DNA from: Neobacillus niacini
Lineage (GTDB): Bacteria; Bacillota; Bacilli; Bacillales; Cytobacillaceae
DNA: 64,000 nucleotides
Reading direction: 5' to 3'
NCBI RefSeq assembly: GCF_030817595.1
Contig: NZ_JAUSZN010000001.1
Location: 4,905,501 to 4,969,500 of the forward strand
Under the pieces are notes generated by a model. The model did not search any database. It saw only the letters and a list, made by a program, of their open reading frames with translations, and was not told where the DNA came from. A program made the position numbers and the translations under genes. Of the stretch, positions 52,975 to 61,046 are shown piece after piece (position 1 is the first letter of the stretch; the number at the start of each line of letters is the position of its first letter).

Positions 52975-53704
52975 TACTGTTGATGAGAAATATACCGAGG
53001 CCATTCAATCACTGAAGAAAATCAATGACGAACTTTTTTATGATGACTTGAAAAAGCTGATGAAAGACCGTGAAGAAACGATTGCGGCCTTGAATGAGGA
53101 AGTTTATGAATCTATTGAAAACATGCGGACGTCCATGCATGGCTTCCCTACGCAGGTGAGTGAGCGGTTAAGGGAAGAGGTGATTGACCCTCAGAACGAG
53201 TTATTTGAGCGCGGGATGGAAAGGTTTAATGAGAATATTTTGGTGCTAGAAAAGAAGATTGCCTTCTGGCACCAGCAGTATCAGGAAAATCTGGAGAAGA
53301 CGGAAAAGCTGTTAGCGGAAGTAAAAGGGTTCCAGCAGGAGGACCAAGCGTTTATTATTGGGGAAACAGATCGGGCACGGAAGGATATTAGGCGGCTGCA
53401 GGAAGCGTTGAGTGAGCAGTCTTCCGCATTGAATGTGAAATTTGAGGTGGTGAGTGATCGATTAGGGTTGATTTTACAAGAGATTATCGCCATTGAGGAT
53501 AGGTATAAAGCGGAAATAGCGGAGTTGACACAGCAGGTGGTGCAAGTCCAAAAAGATGCTCAGGAGAAGTGGGAGGAAAAGTGGAAGCAGAGTGCTAAAC
53601 GTACTGAAATGAGGGAAGGTCTGTTTAAAAAATGGCTGATTGGGCTGGCTGTTGGACAGGGTGTTTCGGTAGTAATGATGGTTTTGTATTTTATTATGAA
53701 GTAA
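52961..53704 (+). CDS. Tail-anchored coiled-coil protein
   Basis: This 247-residue protein has long coiled coils (about residues 10-215) followed by a single hydrophobic helix at the extreme C-terminus (WLIGLAVGQGVSVVMMVLYF) and a short MK tail. So it is a tail-anchored protein with its bulk in the cytoplasm. GGAGAGG lies about 10 nt before the ATG at 52961; a TTG at 52955 is less likely. It is translationally coupled to the preceding coiled-coil gene. It recalls scaffold or tether proteins, but no family is recognised. Confidence 0.7.
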   Translation: MNTSNTVDEKYTEAIQSLKKINDELFYDDLKKLMKDREETIAALNEEVYESIENMRTSMHGFPTQVSERLREEVIDPQNELFERGMERFNENILVLEKKIAFWHQQYQENLEKTEKLLAEVKGFQQEDQAFIIGETDRARKDIRRLQEALSEQSSALNVKFEVVSDRLGLILQEIIAIEDRYKAEIAELTQQVVQVQKDAQEKWEEKWKQSAKRTEMREGLFKKWLIGLAVGQGVSVVMMVLYFIMK

Positions 53705-53708
53705 TGCG

Positions 53709-53746
53709 AAGACCTGCTCTTGAAATGAGGGTGGGTCTTATTTTTA
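53709..53746 (+). terminator. Terminator of the coiled-coil operon
   Basis: AAGACC/GGTCTT plus further imperfect pairing encloses a short loop and is followed by ATTTTTATT. Confidence 0.5.
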
Positions 53747-53811
53747 TTGAAGCTTATAAGGAGCCGCTGCATGGCTTTTTAAGCTAATAGTTTTAGTGTG
53801 GTATTAGGTAG

Positions 53812-53901
53812 GCAGGTAAACAAAGAGAATAAGCAGATAAAAAGGATAATTGGCAGATAAGAAGAAAAAATCTGCAGGTAAAGGAAACGATTTGGCAGGT
53901 A
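53812..53901 (+). repeat. GCAGRTA phased repeat, locus d
   Basis: GCAG[AG]TA units begin at 53812, 53833, 53853, 53874 and 53895, at 21, 20, 21 and 21 bp. This is the most regular of the four arrays. Confidence 0.8.
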
Positions 53902-53932
53902 AGCAATAAAGCGCACCACGATTACTACCAAA

Positions 53933-53965
53933 GTAAAAGCTTGAGGACTGTCCTCAAGCTTTTAC
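53933..53965. terminator. Perfect 15-bp stem hairpin upstream of gnt
   Basis: GTAAAAGCTTGAGGA/TCCTCAAGCTTTTAC with a CTG loop. The stem's own A/T ends give a T-run on both strands. It insulates the gnt promoter. Confidence 0.65.
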
Positions 53966-54000
53966 TAGTTTTATAGGGAAGGTAGCAAAATAATGGAAAA

Positions 54001-54016
54001 AGAAAAGCGCTTGCAA
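54001..54016 (+). promoter_or_regulatory. cre-like site overlapping the gnt -35 box
   Basis: AGAAAAGCGCTTGCAA resembles the cre consensus (central AAGCGCTT plus GCA), with one or two mismatches at the left end. It covers the -35 element, so CcpA binding would block RNA polymerase, as known for the B. subtilis gnt operon. Confidence 0.6.
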
Positions 54017-54039
54017 AATTAAAAATCTAGTTTTATAAT
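54011..54039 (+). promoter_or_regulatory. Sigma-A promoter of gntRKPZ
   Basis: TTGCAA (54011-54016), a 17-bp spacer and TATAAT (54034-54039). Confidence 0.8.
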
Positions 54040-54055
54040 ACTTGTATACAAGTAT
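54038..54055. promoter_or_regulatory. GntR operator
   Basis: ATACTTGTATACAAGTAT is a perfect 18-bp palindrome starting at the -10 box and covering the start point. It matches the gluconate operator of B. subtilis as I recall it. Confidence 0.85.
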
Positions 54056-54083
54056 CCTTGTATTACATTAAGAGGGTGAAATG

Positions 54084-54821
54084 ATGATAGAAACACAGGA
54101 ATTTCTGTATCCCGAGAAGAGTCTTTCAAAAGCTTCTGCTGGTGAACGTGTAGCTTGCGAGCTTAGAATGCGTATTATCTCAGGTGCAATTGAAAGCGGC
54201 ACCATCTTATCTGAAAATAAATTGGCTGCTGATTTTGCGGTGAGCAGGTCACCCATTCGGGAAGCGTTAAAAATACTAGCATCCGAAAATATTATCCGAT
54301 TGGAAAGAATGGGTGCAGTTGTCATTGGTTTAACAGAAAAGGAAATACAAGAGATTTATGATGTTCGGCTGCTTATTGAAACGTTTGTATTTGAACGTCT
54401 TATAAAAATGGAAACAAAACAACTATCAAGAGAACTTAGTAAAATACTAGAAATGATGAAGGTTGCGATAAAGTATCGTGATGCTGACGAATTTGCCCTA
54501 CAGGACGTCTTATTTCATGAAACGATTATTCGCTCGATTAATCATTCGCACATGCTGATGATTTGGGATAACTTAAAGCCTGTTATGGAATGCTTAATTC
54601 TTTTATCGATGCGTATGCGGATTAAAGAAGAGTACGAAGACTTTACCAGGGTTATACGAAATCATGAGATTTATATAGAAGCGATTGAATCGAAGAATCG
54701 AGAGCTCATGCTTGAATCTTTACATTTAAACTTTGATGATGTTCAAGTTCAGGGAACAGTAGATGACCTCTGGATGTCACAACAAATGCTGGCTAAAGGA
54801 GCTGTGCAAAAACATGACTAA
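54084..54821 (+). CDS. gntR: Gluconate operon repressor GntR
   Basis: This 245-residue founding-type GntR protein has a winged helix with SENKLAADFAVSRSPIREAL (about residues 50-69) and an FCD domain (FALQDVLFHETIIRSINHS). It resembles B. subtilis GntR along its whole length, including the C-terminal LWMSQQMLAKGA. It represses the operon until gluconate binds. Two ATGs (54081 and 54084) adjoin; the second aligns with the B. subtilis start and has better spacing from AGAGGG. Its operator lies just upstream. Confidence 0.95.
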   Translation: MIETQEFLYPEKSLSKASAGERVACELRMRIISGAIESGTILSENKLAADFAVSRSPIREALKILASENIIRLERMGAVVIGLTEKEIQEIYDVRLLIETFVFERLIKMETKQLSRELSKILEMMKVAIKYRDADEFALQDVLFHETIIRSINHSHMLMIWDNLKPVMECLILLSMRMRIKEEYEDFTRVIRNHEIYIEAIESKNRELMLESLHLNFDDVQVQGTVDDLWMSQQMLAKGAVQKHD

Positions 54822-56355
54822 CTATATGTTAGGCGTCGATATCGGAACAACAAGTACCAAAGCCGTATTATTTACAGAAAAAGGCGAAGTCATCCAGGTG
54901 GAGAATCATGGGTATCCACTTTATACACCGGATATGTCGACTGCTGAACAAGACCCGAATGAAATTTATCAAGCCGTATTGCAAGCGATTACGAATATAA
55001 CGAAACGTCATCCTGATAAAAAGCCGGCTTTCTTATCATTTAGCAGCGCCATGCATAGTGTCATTGCAATGGATGAAAACGACCAGCCACTGACACCTTG
55101 TATCACTTGGGCGGATAATCGCAGTGAAGCTTGGGCACATAAAATAAAGGATGAGTTGAACGGACATGAAGTCTACAGACGAACTGGAACACCGATTCAC
55201 CCGATGTCGCCGTTAAGCAAAATAGCATGGATGGTCCATGACCGTCCTGAAACCGCTGTAAAAGTGAAAAAGTATATCGGAATTAAAGAATTTATTTTTA
55301 AAAAGTTGTTTGATCAATATGTTGTCGATCATTCCCTCGCCTCTTGCATGGGGATGATGAATCTCCAAAACCTTGATTGGGATGAAGAAGCATTACATAT
55401 TGCGGGTGTAACGCGTGATCAATTATCTGAACTCGTTCCAACAACGCAAGTTTTCCGCGAGTGTGATCCTGAAATAGCTAAACAAATTGGTATTGATCCA
55501 GAAACTCCTTTTGTGATTGGTGCCAGTGACGGAGTTCTTTCAAATCTTGGTGTCAATGCGATTGGAAAAGGCGAGATTGCTATTACCATTGGGACAAGCG
55601 GTGCGATTCGGACGATTATTGACAAGCCGCAAACAGATGAAAAGGGAAGAATTTTCTGCTATGCCTTAACGGAAAAGCATTGGGTCATTGGCGGCCCGGT
55701 GAACAATGGTGGAATGGTTCTTCGCTGGATTCGTGATGAATTTGCCTCTTCTGAAGTTGAAACAGCAAAAAGACTAGGAATTGATCCATACGAAGTATTA
55801 ACCAAGATTGCCGAACGTGTAAGACCAGGTTCGGATGGATTGTTATTTCATCCATACCTCGCGGGTGAACGAGCGCCATTGTGGAATCCAGATGTACGCG
55901 GATCATTCTTCGGTCTAACTTTGTCACATAAAAAAGAACATATGATTCGAGCAGCATTAGAAGGAGTTATTTACAATCTATATACCGTTTTTCTTGCCTT
56001 AACGGAATGCATGGATGGTCCCGTAACTCGAATCCAAGCAACGGGAGGCTTCGCAAGGTCGGAGGTTTGGCGGCAAATGATGTCCGATATATTCGAATCG
56101 GAAGTTGTCGTTCCCGAAAGCTATGAAAGTTCATGCCTGGGGGCTTGTATTTTAGGACTATATGCAACAGGAAAAATTGATTCATTTGAAGTCGTGTCTG
56201 AAATGGTTGGAAGCACCTTTACACATGCACCTGAAGAAGCTGCCGCAAAAGAATACAGGCAGTTGCTGCCAATCTTTATTCACTTATCAAGAGTATTAGA
56301 AGAAGATTATACACGGATCGCTAATTATCAAAGAAAACTTACATCACACAACTAG
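54814..56355 (+). CDS. gntK: Gluconokinase
   Basis: This 513-residue FGGY-family kinase phosphorylates gluconate to 6-phosphogluconate. It has the N-terminal phosphate loop GVDIGTTSTKAVLF, the substrate Asp in CITWADNR, ITIGTSGAIR and the C-terminal FGGY-signature region with ATGGFARSEVWRQM. It starts at ATG 54814, overlapping gntR by 8 nt with AAAGGAG about 12 nt upstream; longer frames run deeper into gntR. Confidence 0.95.
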   Translation: MTNYMLGVDIGTTSTKAVLFTEKGEVIQVENHGYPLYTPDMSTAEQDPNEIYQAVLQAITNITKRHPDKKPAFLSFSSAMHSVIAMDENDQPLTPCITWADNRSEAWAHKIKDELNGHEVYRRTGTPIHPMSPLSKIAWMVHDRPETAVKVKKYIGIKEFIFKKLFDQYVVDHSLASCMGMMNLQNLDWDEEALHIAGVTRDQLSELVPTTQVFRECDPEIAKQIGIDPETPFVIGASDGVLSNLGVNAIGKGEIAITIGTSGAIRTIIDKPQTDEKGRIFCYALTEKHWVIGGPVNNGGMVLRWIRDEFASSEVETAKRLGIDPYEVLTKIAERVRPGSDGLLFHPYLAGERAPLWNPDVRGSFFGLTLSHKKEHMIRAALEGVIYNLYTVFLALTECMDGPVTRIQATGGFARSEVWRQMMSDIFESEVVVPESYESSCLGACILGLYATGKIDSFEVVSEMVGSTFTHAPEEAAAKEYRQLLPIFIHLSRVLEEDYTRIANYQRKLTSHN

Positions 56356-56376
56356 AAAAAGTGCGGAGGAATTAAA

Positions 56377-57723
56377 ATGCCATTAGTAATTGTAGCGTTA
56401 GGAATTATAGCCTTACTTATTTTGATCATGGGCTTAAAATTAAACACCTTTATTTCTTTAATCATCGTATCGTTTGGAGTGGCGTTAGCACTTGGAATGC
56501 CATTAGAAGAAGTGGTTAAAACTATCGAAGCCGGATTAGGCGGAACACTTGGACATATTGGTTTAATTTTTGGACTTGGAGCCATGCTCGGTAAATTAAT
56601 CGCTGATTCAGGCGGTGCGCAGCGAATTGCGATGACTCTTGTGAACAAATTCGGTGAAAAAAATACTCAATGGGCAGTAGTCGTTGCCTCATTCATTATC
56701 GGTATCGCGTTATTTTTTGAAGTAGGTTTAGTATTATTGATTCCAATTGTCTTTGCGATTTCAAGAGAATTAAAAGTTTCGATCTTGTCACTTGGTATTT
56801 CCATGACAGCAGCTTTATCAGTCACACACGGTTTCTTGCCGCCTCATCCAGGACCAACTACAATTGCTGGTGAACTTGGTGCAGACATTGGTGAAGTATT
56901 ACTTTATGGTTTCATTGTTGCTGTCCCTACCGTTATCTTAGCTGGGCCAGTTTTTACAAAGATTGCGAAAAAACTTGTACCTGAATCATTTACAAAAATG
57001 GGCAGCATTGCATCATTAGGTGAACTAAAAACATTTAAACTGCAAGACACACCTGGATTTGGTATCAGTGTTTTTACCGCTTTACTTCCTGTTATTTTAA
57101 TGTCCATTGCGACAATTATTACCTTGCTGCAAAAAACACTGGGCTTTGAAGATAATACTGTACTAGCAGTCATTCGATTTATCGGTGAAGCAGGTACGGC
57201 GATGTTAATCTCGCTATTATTTGCTGTTTATTCAATGGGTATCGCAAGAAAGATTCCAATGAAGGATGTCATGGAGTCTTGTACACAAGCGATTCTTCAC
57301 ATTGGTATGATGCTCTTAATCATCGGTGGCGGCGGAGCCTTTAAGCAAGTATTAATCAACGGCGGTGTTGGTGACTATGTAGCAGAATTATTCAAAGGGA
57401 CTGCTATATCACCGATTATCCTTGCATGGATGATTGCTGCCATTTTACGTATTGCATTAGGATCCGCTACTGTTGCAGCATTAACAACAGCTGGTTTAGT
57501 GATTCCAATGTTAGGACAATCTGATGTTAACCTTGCTTTAGTCGTTCTTGCAACAGGTGCGGGAAGTGTCATTCTTTCCCATGTAAATGATGCTGGTTTC
57601 TGGATGTTTAAGGAATACTTTGGTTTAAGTATGAAAGAAACATTTGCCACATGGACCTTGCTTGAGACGATTATTTCCGTAGCGGGATTAGGATTTGTTT
57701 TATTATTAAGCTTGTTTGTATAG
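56377..57723 (+). CDS. gntP: Gluconate:H+ symporter
   Basis: This 448-residue GntP-family permease has about 12 to 14 membrane helices and family blocks FFEVGLVLLIPI, LPPHPGPTTI and SHVNDAGFWMFKEYFGLS. It imports gluconate for GntK. GGAGGA precedes the ATG by 7 nt. It is a paralogue of the permease at 8011-9336. Confidence 0.95.
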   Translation: MPLVIVALGIIALLILIMGLKLNTFISLIIVSFGVALALGMPLEEVVKTIEAGLGGTLGHIGLIFGLGAMLGKLIADSGGAQRIAMTLVNKFGEKNTQWAVVVASFIIGIALFFEVGLVLLIPIVFAISRELKVSILSLGISMTAALSVTHGFLPPHPGPTTIAGELGADIGEVLLYGFIVAVPTVILAGPVFTKIAKKLVPESFTKMGSIASLGELKTFKLQDTPGFGISVFTALLPVILMSIATIITLLQKTLGFEDNTVLAVIRFIGEAGTAMLISLLFAVYSMGIARKIPMKDVMESCTQAILHIGMMLLIIGGGGAFKQVLINGGVGDYVAELFKGTAISPIILAWMIAAILRIALGSATVAALTTAGLVIPMLGQSDVNLALVVLATGAGSVILSHVNDAGFWMFKEYFGLSMKETFATWTLLETIISVAGLGFVLLLSLFV

Positions 57724-57731
57724 GTACTTTC

Positions 57732-57760
57732 AGGCAGTAAACCTTAGGGTTTTACTGCCT
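57732..57760 (+). other. Intercistronic hairpin between gntP and gntZ
   Basis: AGGCAGTAAA/TTTACTGCCT, a 10-bp perfect stem with a 9-nt loop and no T-tract after it. It probably stabilises or partly attenuates the mRNA. Confidence 0.5.
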
Positions 57761-57789
57761 ATTCAACTTAGAAAAAGGAGAATGAAAAT

Positions 57790-59193
57790 ATGTTGAATAC
57801 AATAGGTGTTATTGGTTTAGGAGTCATGGGCAGTAATATCGCTTTAAACATGGCCAATAAAGGGGAACGAGTGGCTGTATATAATTACACGAGAGACTTA
57901 ACTGATCAACTTGTGGAGAAACTTGATGGACAGAGCATTACTCCTTACTATGAAGTTCAAGATTTCGTACAGTCTTTGGAGACTCCGAGAAAAGTTTTTG
58001 TAATGGTGACAGCTGGCAAGGCGATTGATTCAGTAATCAGCTCATTGCTGCCACATCTTGAAGAAGGCGACGTCATTATGGATGGTGGTAACTCCCATTA
58101 CGAAGATACGGAACGTAGATACGATGAATTAAAGTCTAAAGGAATTGGTTATTTAGGAATTGGAATTTCTGGCGGCGAAGTCGGAGCTTTGGAAGGACCA
58201 TCGATCATGCCGGGTGGGGATTCAGACGTCTATGAAAAAGCAGCACCTATTCTTACAAAAATTGCAGCCCAAGTGGACAATACGCCTTGCTGTGCTTATA
58301 TGGGTCCAAAAGGTGCCGGTCATTTTGTAAAAATGGTACATAACGGGATCGAGTATGCCGATATGCAATTAATTGCAGAAGCCTATACTTTTTTAAGAGA
58401 AAGGTTACATTTATCGGTAAATGAAATAGCAGAAATTTTTGAAACCTGGAATCAAGGTGAACTGAAAAGTTATTTAATCGAGATTACGGCTGAGATTCTT
58501 CGAAAAAAGGATGAGGTAACTGGCTTACCATTGATTGATGTGATTCTTGATAAAACAGGACAAAAAGGAACGGGTAAATGGACGAGCATGCAAGCCATTG
58601 ATAACGGGATTCCGGCATCGATTATTACACAGTCATTGTTTGCGCGTTATTTATCCTCTCTAAAAGAAGAACGAGTACATGCTCAAGAAATTTTAGCAGG
58701 TCCAGATTTCGAACCGCAGAATTTCGATCGTGATGTGTGGATTGAATACATTAGACAAGCATTATATGTGGGTAAAGTTTGTGCCTATGCACAAGGATTC
58801 ACTCAATATAAAACGACTTCTGAACTTTATGGCTGGAATTTACCTTTAAAGGATATTGCCCTGATTTTCCGTGGTGGATGCATTATTCGTGCAGAATTTT
58901 TAAATGTAATAAGCGAAGCCTATCAAGTGCAGCCAGATCTGGCGAATTTGCTGATCGCCCCTTATTTTGCTGAAAAGGTGAAAGAGTATCAAATGGGATT
59001 GCGTAAAGTCGTCTGTGAGGGCATTACTGCTGGCATCTCGTTTCCATGCTTAAGTACGTCTCTTTCCTACTATGATGGTTACCGGACAGCTGTCTCAAAC
59101 GCCAGCCTCTTACAAGCACAACGTGATTACTTCGGCGCCCACACTTACGAGCGCAGGGATATGCCTGGAGTCTTTCATACCAATTGGCAATGA
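57790..59193 (+). CDS. gntZ: 6-phosphogluconate dehydrogenase GntZ
   Basis: This 467-residue enzyme decarboxylates 6-phosphogluconate to ribulose 5-phosphate. It shows the cofactor loop GVIGLGVMGSNIALN, IMDGGNSHYEDTERR, ISGGEVGALEGPSIMPGG, the catalytic Lys in GAGHFVKMVHNGIEY and the C-terminal QRDYFGAHTYERRD. At the end of the second beta strand it has YNYTRD instead of the NRT of typical NADP enzymes, as in B. subtilis GntZ, suggesting a different coenzyme preference. AAAAGGAG precedes the ATG. Confidence 0.95.
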   Translation: MLNTIGVIGLGVMGSNIALNMANKGERVAVYNYTRDLTDQLVEKLDGQSITPYYEVQDFVQSLETPRKVFVMVTAGKAIDSVISSLLPHLEEGDVIMDGGNSHYEDTERRYDELKSKGIGYLGIGISGGEVGALEGPSIMPGGDSDVYEKAAPILTKIAAQVDNTPCCAYMGPKGAGHFVKMVHNGIEYADMQLIAEAYTFLRERLHLSVNEIAEIFETWNQGELKSYLIEITAEILRKKDEVTGLPLIDVILDKTGQKGTGKWTSMQAIDNGIPASIITQSLFARYLSSLKEERVHAQEILAGPDFEPQNFDRDVWIEYIRQALYVGKVCAYAQGFTQYKTTSELYGWNLPLKDIALIFRGGCIIRAEFLNVISEAYQVQPDLANLLIAPYFAEKVKEYQMGLRKVVCEGITAGISFPCLSTSLSYYDGYRTAVSNASLLQAQRDYFGAHTYERRDMPGVFHTNWQ

Positions 59194-59200
59194 AATTAAT

Positions 59201-59229
59201 CCTACTCCTTTATTGGGGTAGGTTTTTTT
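59201..59229 (+). terminator. Terminator of the gnt operon
   Basis: CCTACTCC/GGGGTAGG with a 6-nt loop and seven T. Confidence 0.85.
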
Positions 59230-59300
59230 GAATCCATAGCTTGTAACGTACAAAACAAAAAAAGGATCCAGCAAATGCTGAATCATGAAAAGGGGGAAAT

Positions 59301-59369
59301 ATGAAAAAGCGAGAAAGATTAATAGGAGGTCCTTCTCATACATATATCTTACCCCGTATTCATGAATAA
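59301..59369 (+). CDS. Micro-ORF, 22 aa (element B)
   Basis: AAAGGGGGAAAT leads into ATG AAA AAG and a 22-codon frame ending P-S-H-T-Y-I-L-P-R-I-H-E-stop. The last 12 codons line up, in frame, with those of the micro-ORF at 40132-40194, and the DNA after the stop is conserved. An imperfect hairpin (GGATCCAGC ... GCTGAATC) lies upstream, as in element A. Confidence 0.4.
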   Translation: MKKRERLIGGPSHTYILPRIHE

Positions 59370-59412
59370 TTTATGAATAAAGGTTTACGTTATTATTAAT
59401 TTCACTCGCTGA

Positions 59413-59447
59413 AAGAAAAGAGGCTGGCTTCGACTGAAACCGGCCTC
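59413..59447 (-). terminator. Terminator of the DUF1659/DUF2922 genes
   Basis: On the minus strand GAGGCCGGTT/AAGCCAGCCTC (one mismatch) is followed by TTTTCTTTC. Confidence 0.65.
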
Positions 59448-59455
59448 CTTCTCTA

Positions 59456-59674
59456 TTAAACAATCTCGTATTCCGTAACATTCCGGTCAATCACTCGTGC
59501 TCCTTTTACAGAAGCAAAATTACCATTTGTGGATGTAAAAATTCCAGACGCGATCATTTCCTCCATCGCCGCCTTTACCACAGATTCGTCAATTGGTTCC
59601 TTCGGATTGTCTACAGATAGACGTGCCGTTTTACCAAACTCGGTAACAAACTCTAGCTCCAGTGTTTTAGCCAT
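59456..59674 (-). CDS. DUF2922 family protein
   Basis: This 72-residue protein starts MAKTLELEFVTEFGKTARL and has VDNPKEPI in the centre, matching DUF2922. The ATG at 59674 has AGGAGGTG 6 nt upstream; a GTG three codons earlier lies inside that site. It follows the DUF1659 gene by about 30 nt in the same direction. The two families commonly occur as a pair in bacilli; their function is unknown. Confidence 0.85.
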   Translation of the reverse strand: MAKTLELEFVTEFGKTARLSVDNPKEPIDESVVKAAMEEMIASGIFTSTNGNFASVKGARVIDRNVTEYEIV

Positions 59675-59707
59675 TTTATTCACCTCCTATCATTATTTAT
59701 TTTTTAA

Positions 59708-59926
59708 TTATGCTAGTAAATCAGCATTGTCGACTCTCTCAATATTGCTGAGAGTGTCATTGGATAAACCAATAAGGGCTTGTGCTGCTTGTAAAAGTTG
59801 ATCCGGTGCGGCGGATTTCTGGATATTGTTGAATGTCTTTGCTTTAAGAACCGGTTTGCCTTCATCATCCATACCCACCTGGAACACCAAACGTAACTTG
59901 GACGCTGTTACTACTGCTTGTGCCAT
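59708..59926 (-). CDS. DUF1659 family protein
   Basis: This 72-residue protein starts MAQAVVTASKLRLVFQVGMD and has GKPVLKAKTFNNIQKSA, matching DUF1659. AAGGAGGTGATAACG directly precedes the ATG at 59926, a near-perfect anti-16S match. It is the first gene of the two-gene operon with DUF2922. Confidence 0.85.
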   Translation of the reverse strand: MAQAVVTASKLRLVFQVGMDDEGKPVLKAKTFNNIQKSAAPDQLLQAAQALIGLSNDTLSNIERVDNADLLA

Positions 59927-60088
59927 CGTTATCACCTCCTTTCACCCTTTATATATAGAAAAATAGGCAAAAAGGACAGGATGATTGAAAATTTATATAG
60001 AATTTTAATTGGGATTGTTAATGAGTAGAGGATGCTAGAGCGTGAGGAGAGATTTTTGCAACAAGCTATATAGATAGTGAAACCTGTT

Positions 60089-60375
60089 ACGTGCCAAATT
60101 TTCAATTTACGTGCCAAATTTCATTTATACGTGCCAAACCGATTTGCCACTACCCAAAATAGCTGAAAAGCTTGGCGAATGCCAGGCTCAAGGTCATTGT
60201 TTTTGCCTTTAAACTAGCTGGATCCGAATTTGAGGTGATGAAAACAGCTCTAGATACCAGCAAACTTACCTTTTTTTAGATTTACGTGCCAAATCCAAAG
60301 TGTTTATGTGCCAAATATTCAATTTACGTGCCGTTTTTAAAATTTACGTGCCAAATTTCATTTATACGTGCCAAA
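60089..60375 (+). repeat. Phased ACGTGCCAAA array (eight units)
   Basis: A[CT]GTGCC units begin at 60089, 60109, 60129, then 60284, 60306, 60326, 60346 and 60366, so steps of 20 bp with one 22. Most are TTTACGTGCCAAAT. They form one group of three and one of five. Confidence 0.85.
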
Positions 60376-60487
60376 CCGAATTGCCGCTACCCAAAAAAAC
60401 TGAAAAGCCTGGCGAACGCCGGGCTCAAGGTCATTGTTTTTTCCTTTAAATAAGATGGAGCCAGCTTTGAGGTGATGAGAACAGCTC
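60105..60487 (+). repeat. Duplicated ~147-bp block with conserved hairpin
   Basis: 60105-60250 and 60341-60487 are close copies containing two ACGTGCC units, a hairpin (AGCTTGGC-GAAT-GCCAGGCT at 60169-60188; AGCCTGGC-GAAC-GCCGGGCT at 60406-60425) and GGCTCAAGGTCATTGTTTTT. The stem differs between copies, but pairing is kept through G-T pairs. Confidence 0.75.
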
Positions 60488-60555
60488 CTGATTCTACAAT
60501 CCTCGCACTCACCTTCAGGAATTAAACCTTGCTGCTATTGGCTTTATCCGCAAAT

Positions 60556-60573
60556 TAATCAATTGTTTGATTA
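60556..60573. promoter_or_regulatory. Imperfect palindrome TAATCAATTGTTTGATTA
   Basis: It shares the TAATCAA/TTGATTA-like arms of the sites at 20121 and 51761. It lies about 70 bp upstream of the VOC gene. Confidence 0.35.
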
Positions 60574-60643
60574 GATTAAAGGGCTTTAGAATCAAGTCGA
60601 ATGGTATACTTTGATAAAAAGGCGAAAGAAGTGAGAAGAGGAA

Positions 60644-61030
60644 ATGAATTTAAAGAAAATACACCACGTAGCAGTTATTTGTTCTAATTACGATGTATCA
60701 AAAGACTTTTATGTACGGATCTTAGGTTTAACGCCTATGAGGGAAGTGTACCGCGAGGAAAGGGGCTCTTATAAACTGGACCTAAAGGTAAATGGACAAT
60801 ACCAAATTGAGTTGTTTTCCTTTCCAAACCCGCCAGCACGGGTCAATTATCCAGAAGCGGCTGGATTAAGACATTTGGCGTTTGAAGTGGATAATATGGA
60901 AGAGGCCGTCCACCATTTAAAAGCATTGCAGGTGGAAGTAGAGGACATACGGATAGACCCATGGACACAAAAGAAATTTACCTTCTTTGCGGATCCGGAT
61001 GGGTTACCGATTGAACTTTATGAATGCTAA
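60644..61030 (+). CDS. VOC family glyoxalase I-like metalloprotein (YaeR type)
   Basis: This 128-residue protein has the vicinal-oxygen-chelate fold with metal ligands in KKIHHVAVICSNY, IELFSF, GLRHLAFEVDNME and the terminal PIELYE. It matches the small SMU1112c/YaeR subfamily in length. These may detoxify methylglyoxal-like compounds or perform other metal-dependent reactions; the substrate is unknown. GAGAAGAGG precedes the ATG. The gene stands alone and converges with the next small gene. Confidence 0.85.
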   Translation: MNLKKIHHVAVICSNYDVSKDFYVRILGLTPMREVYREERGSYKLDLKVNGQYQIELFSFPNPPARVNYPEAAGLRHLAFEVDNMEEAVHHLKALQVEVEDIRIDPWTQKKFTFFADPDGLPIELYEC

Positions 61031-61046
61031 TAGCAGATTTGGGTCG

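Larger units (their letters stand above)
59927..60643. other. Non-coding stretch dominated by ACGTGCCAAA repeats
   Basis: About 715 bp with no supported gene. It holds the phased array, the 147-bp duplicated block and the palindrome at 60556-60573. Confidence 0.6.

Noticed and set aside
60089..60375. Possible CRISPR array
   Set aside because: Conserved units are only about 12 bp with 8-bp gaps, far below CRISPR repeat and spacer size, and no cas genes are nearby.
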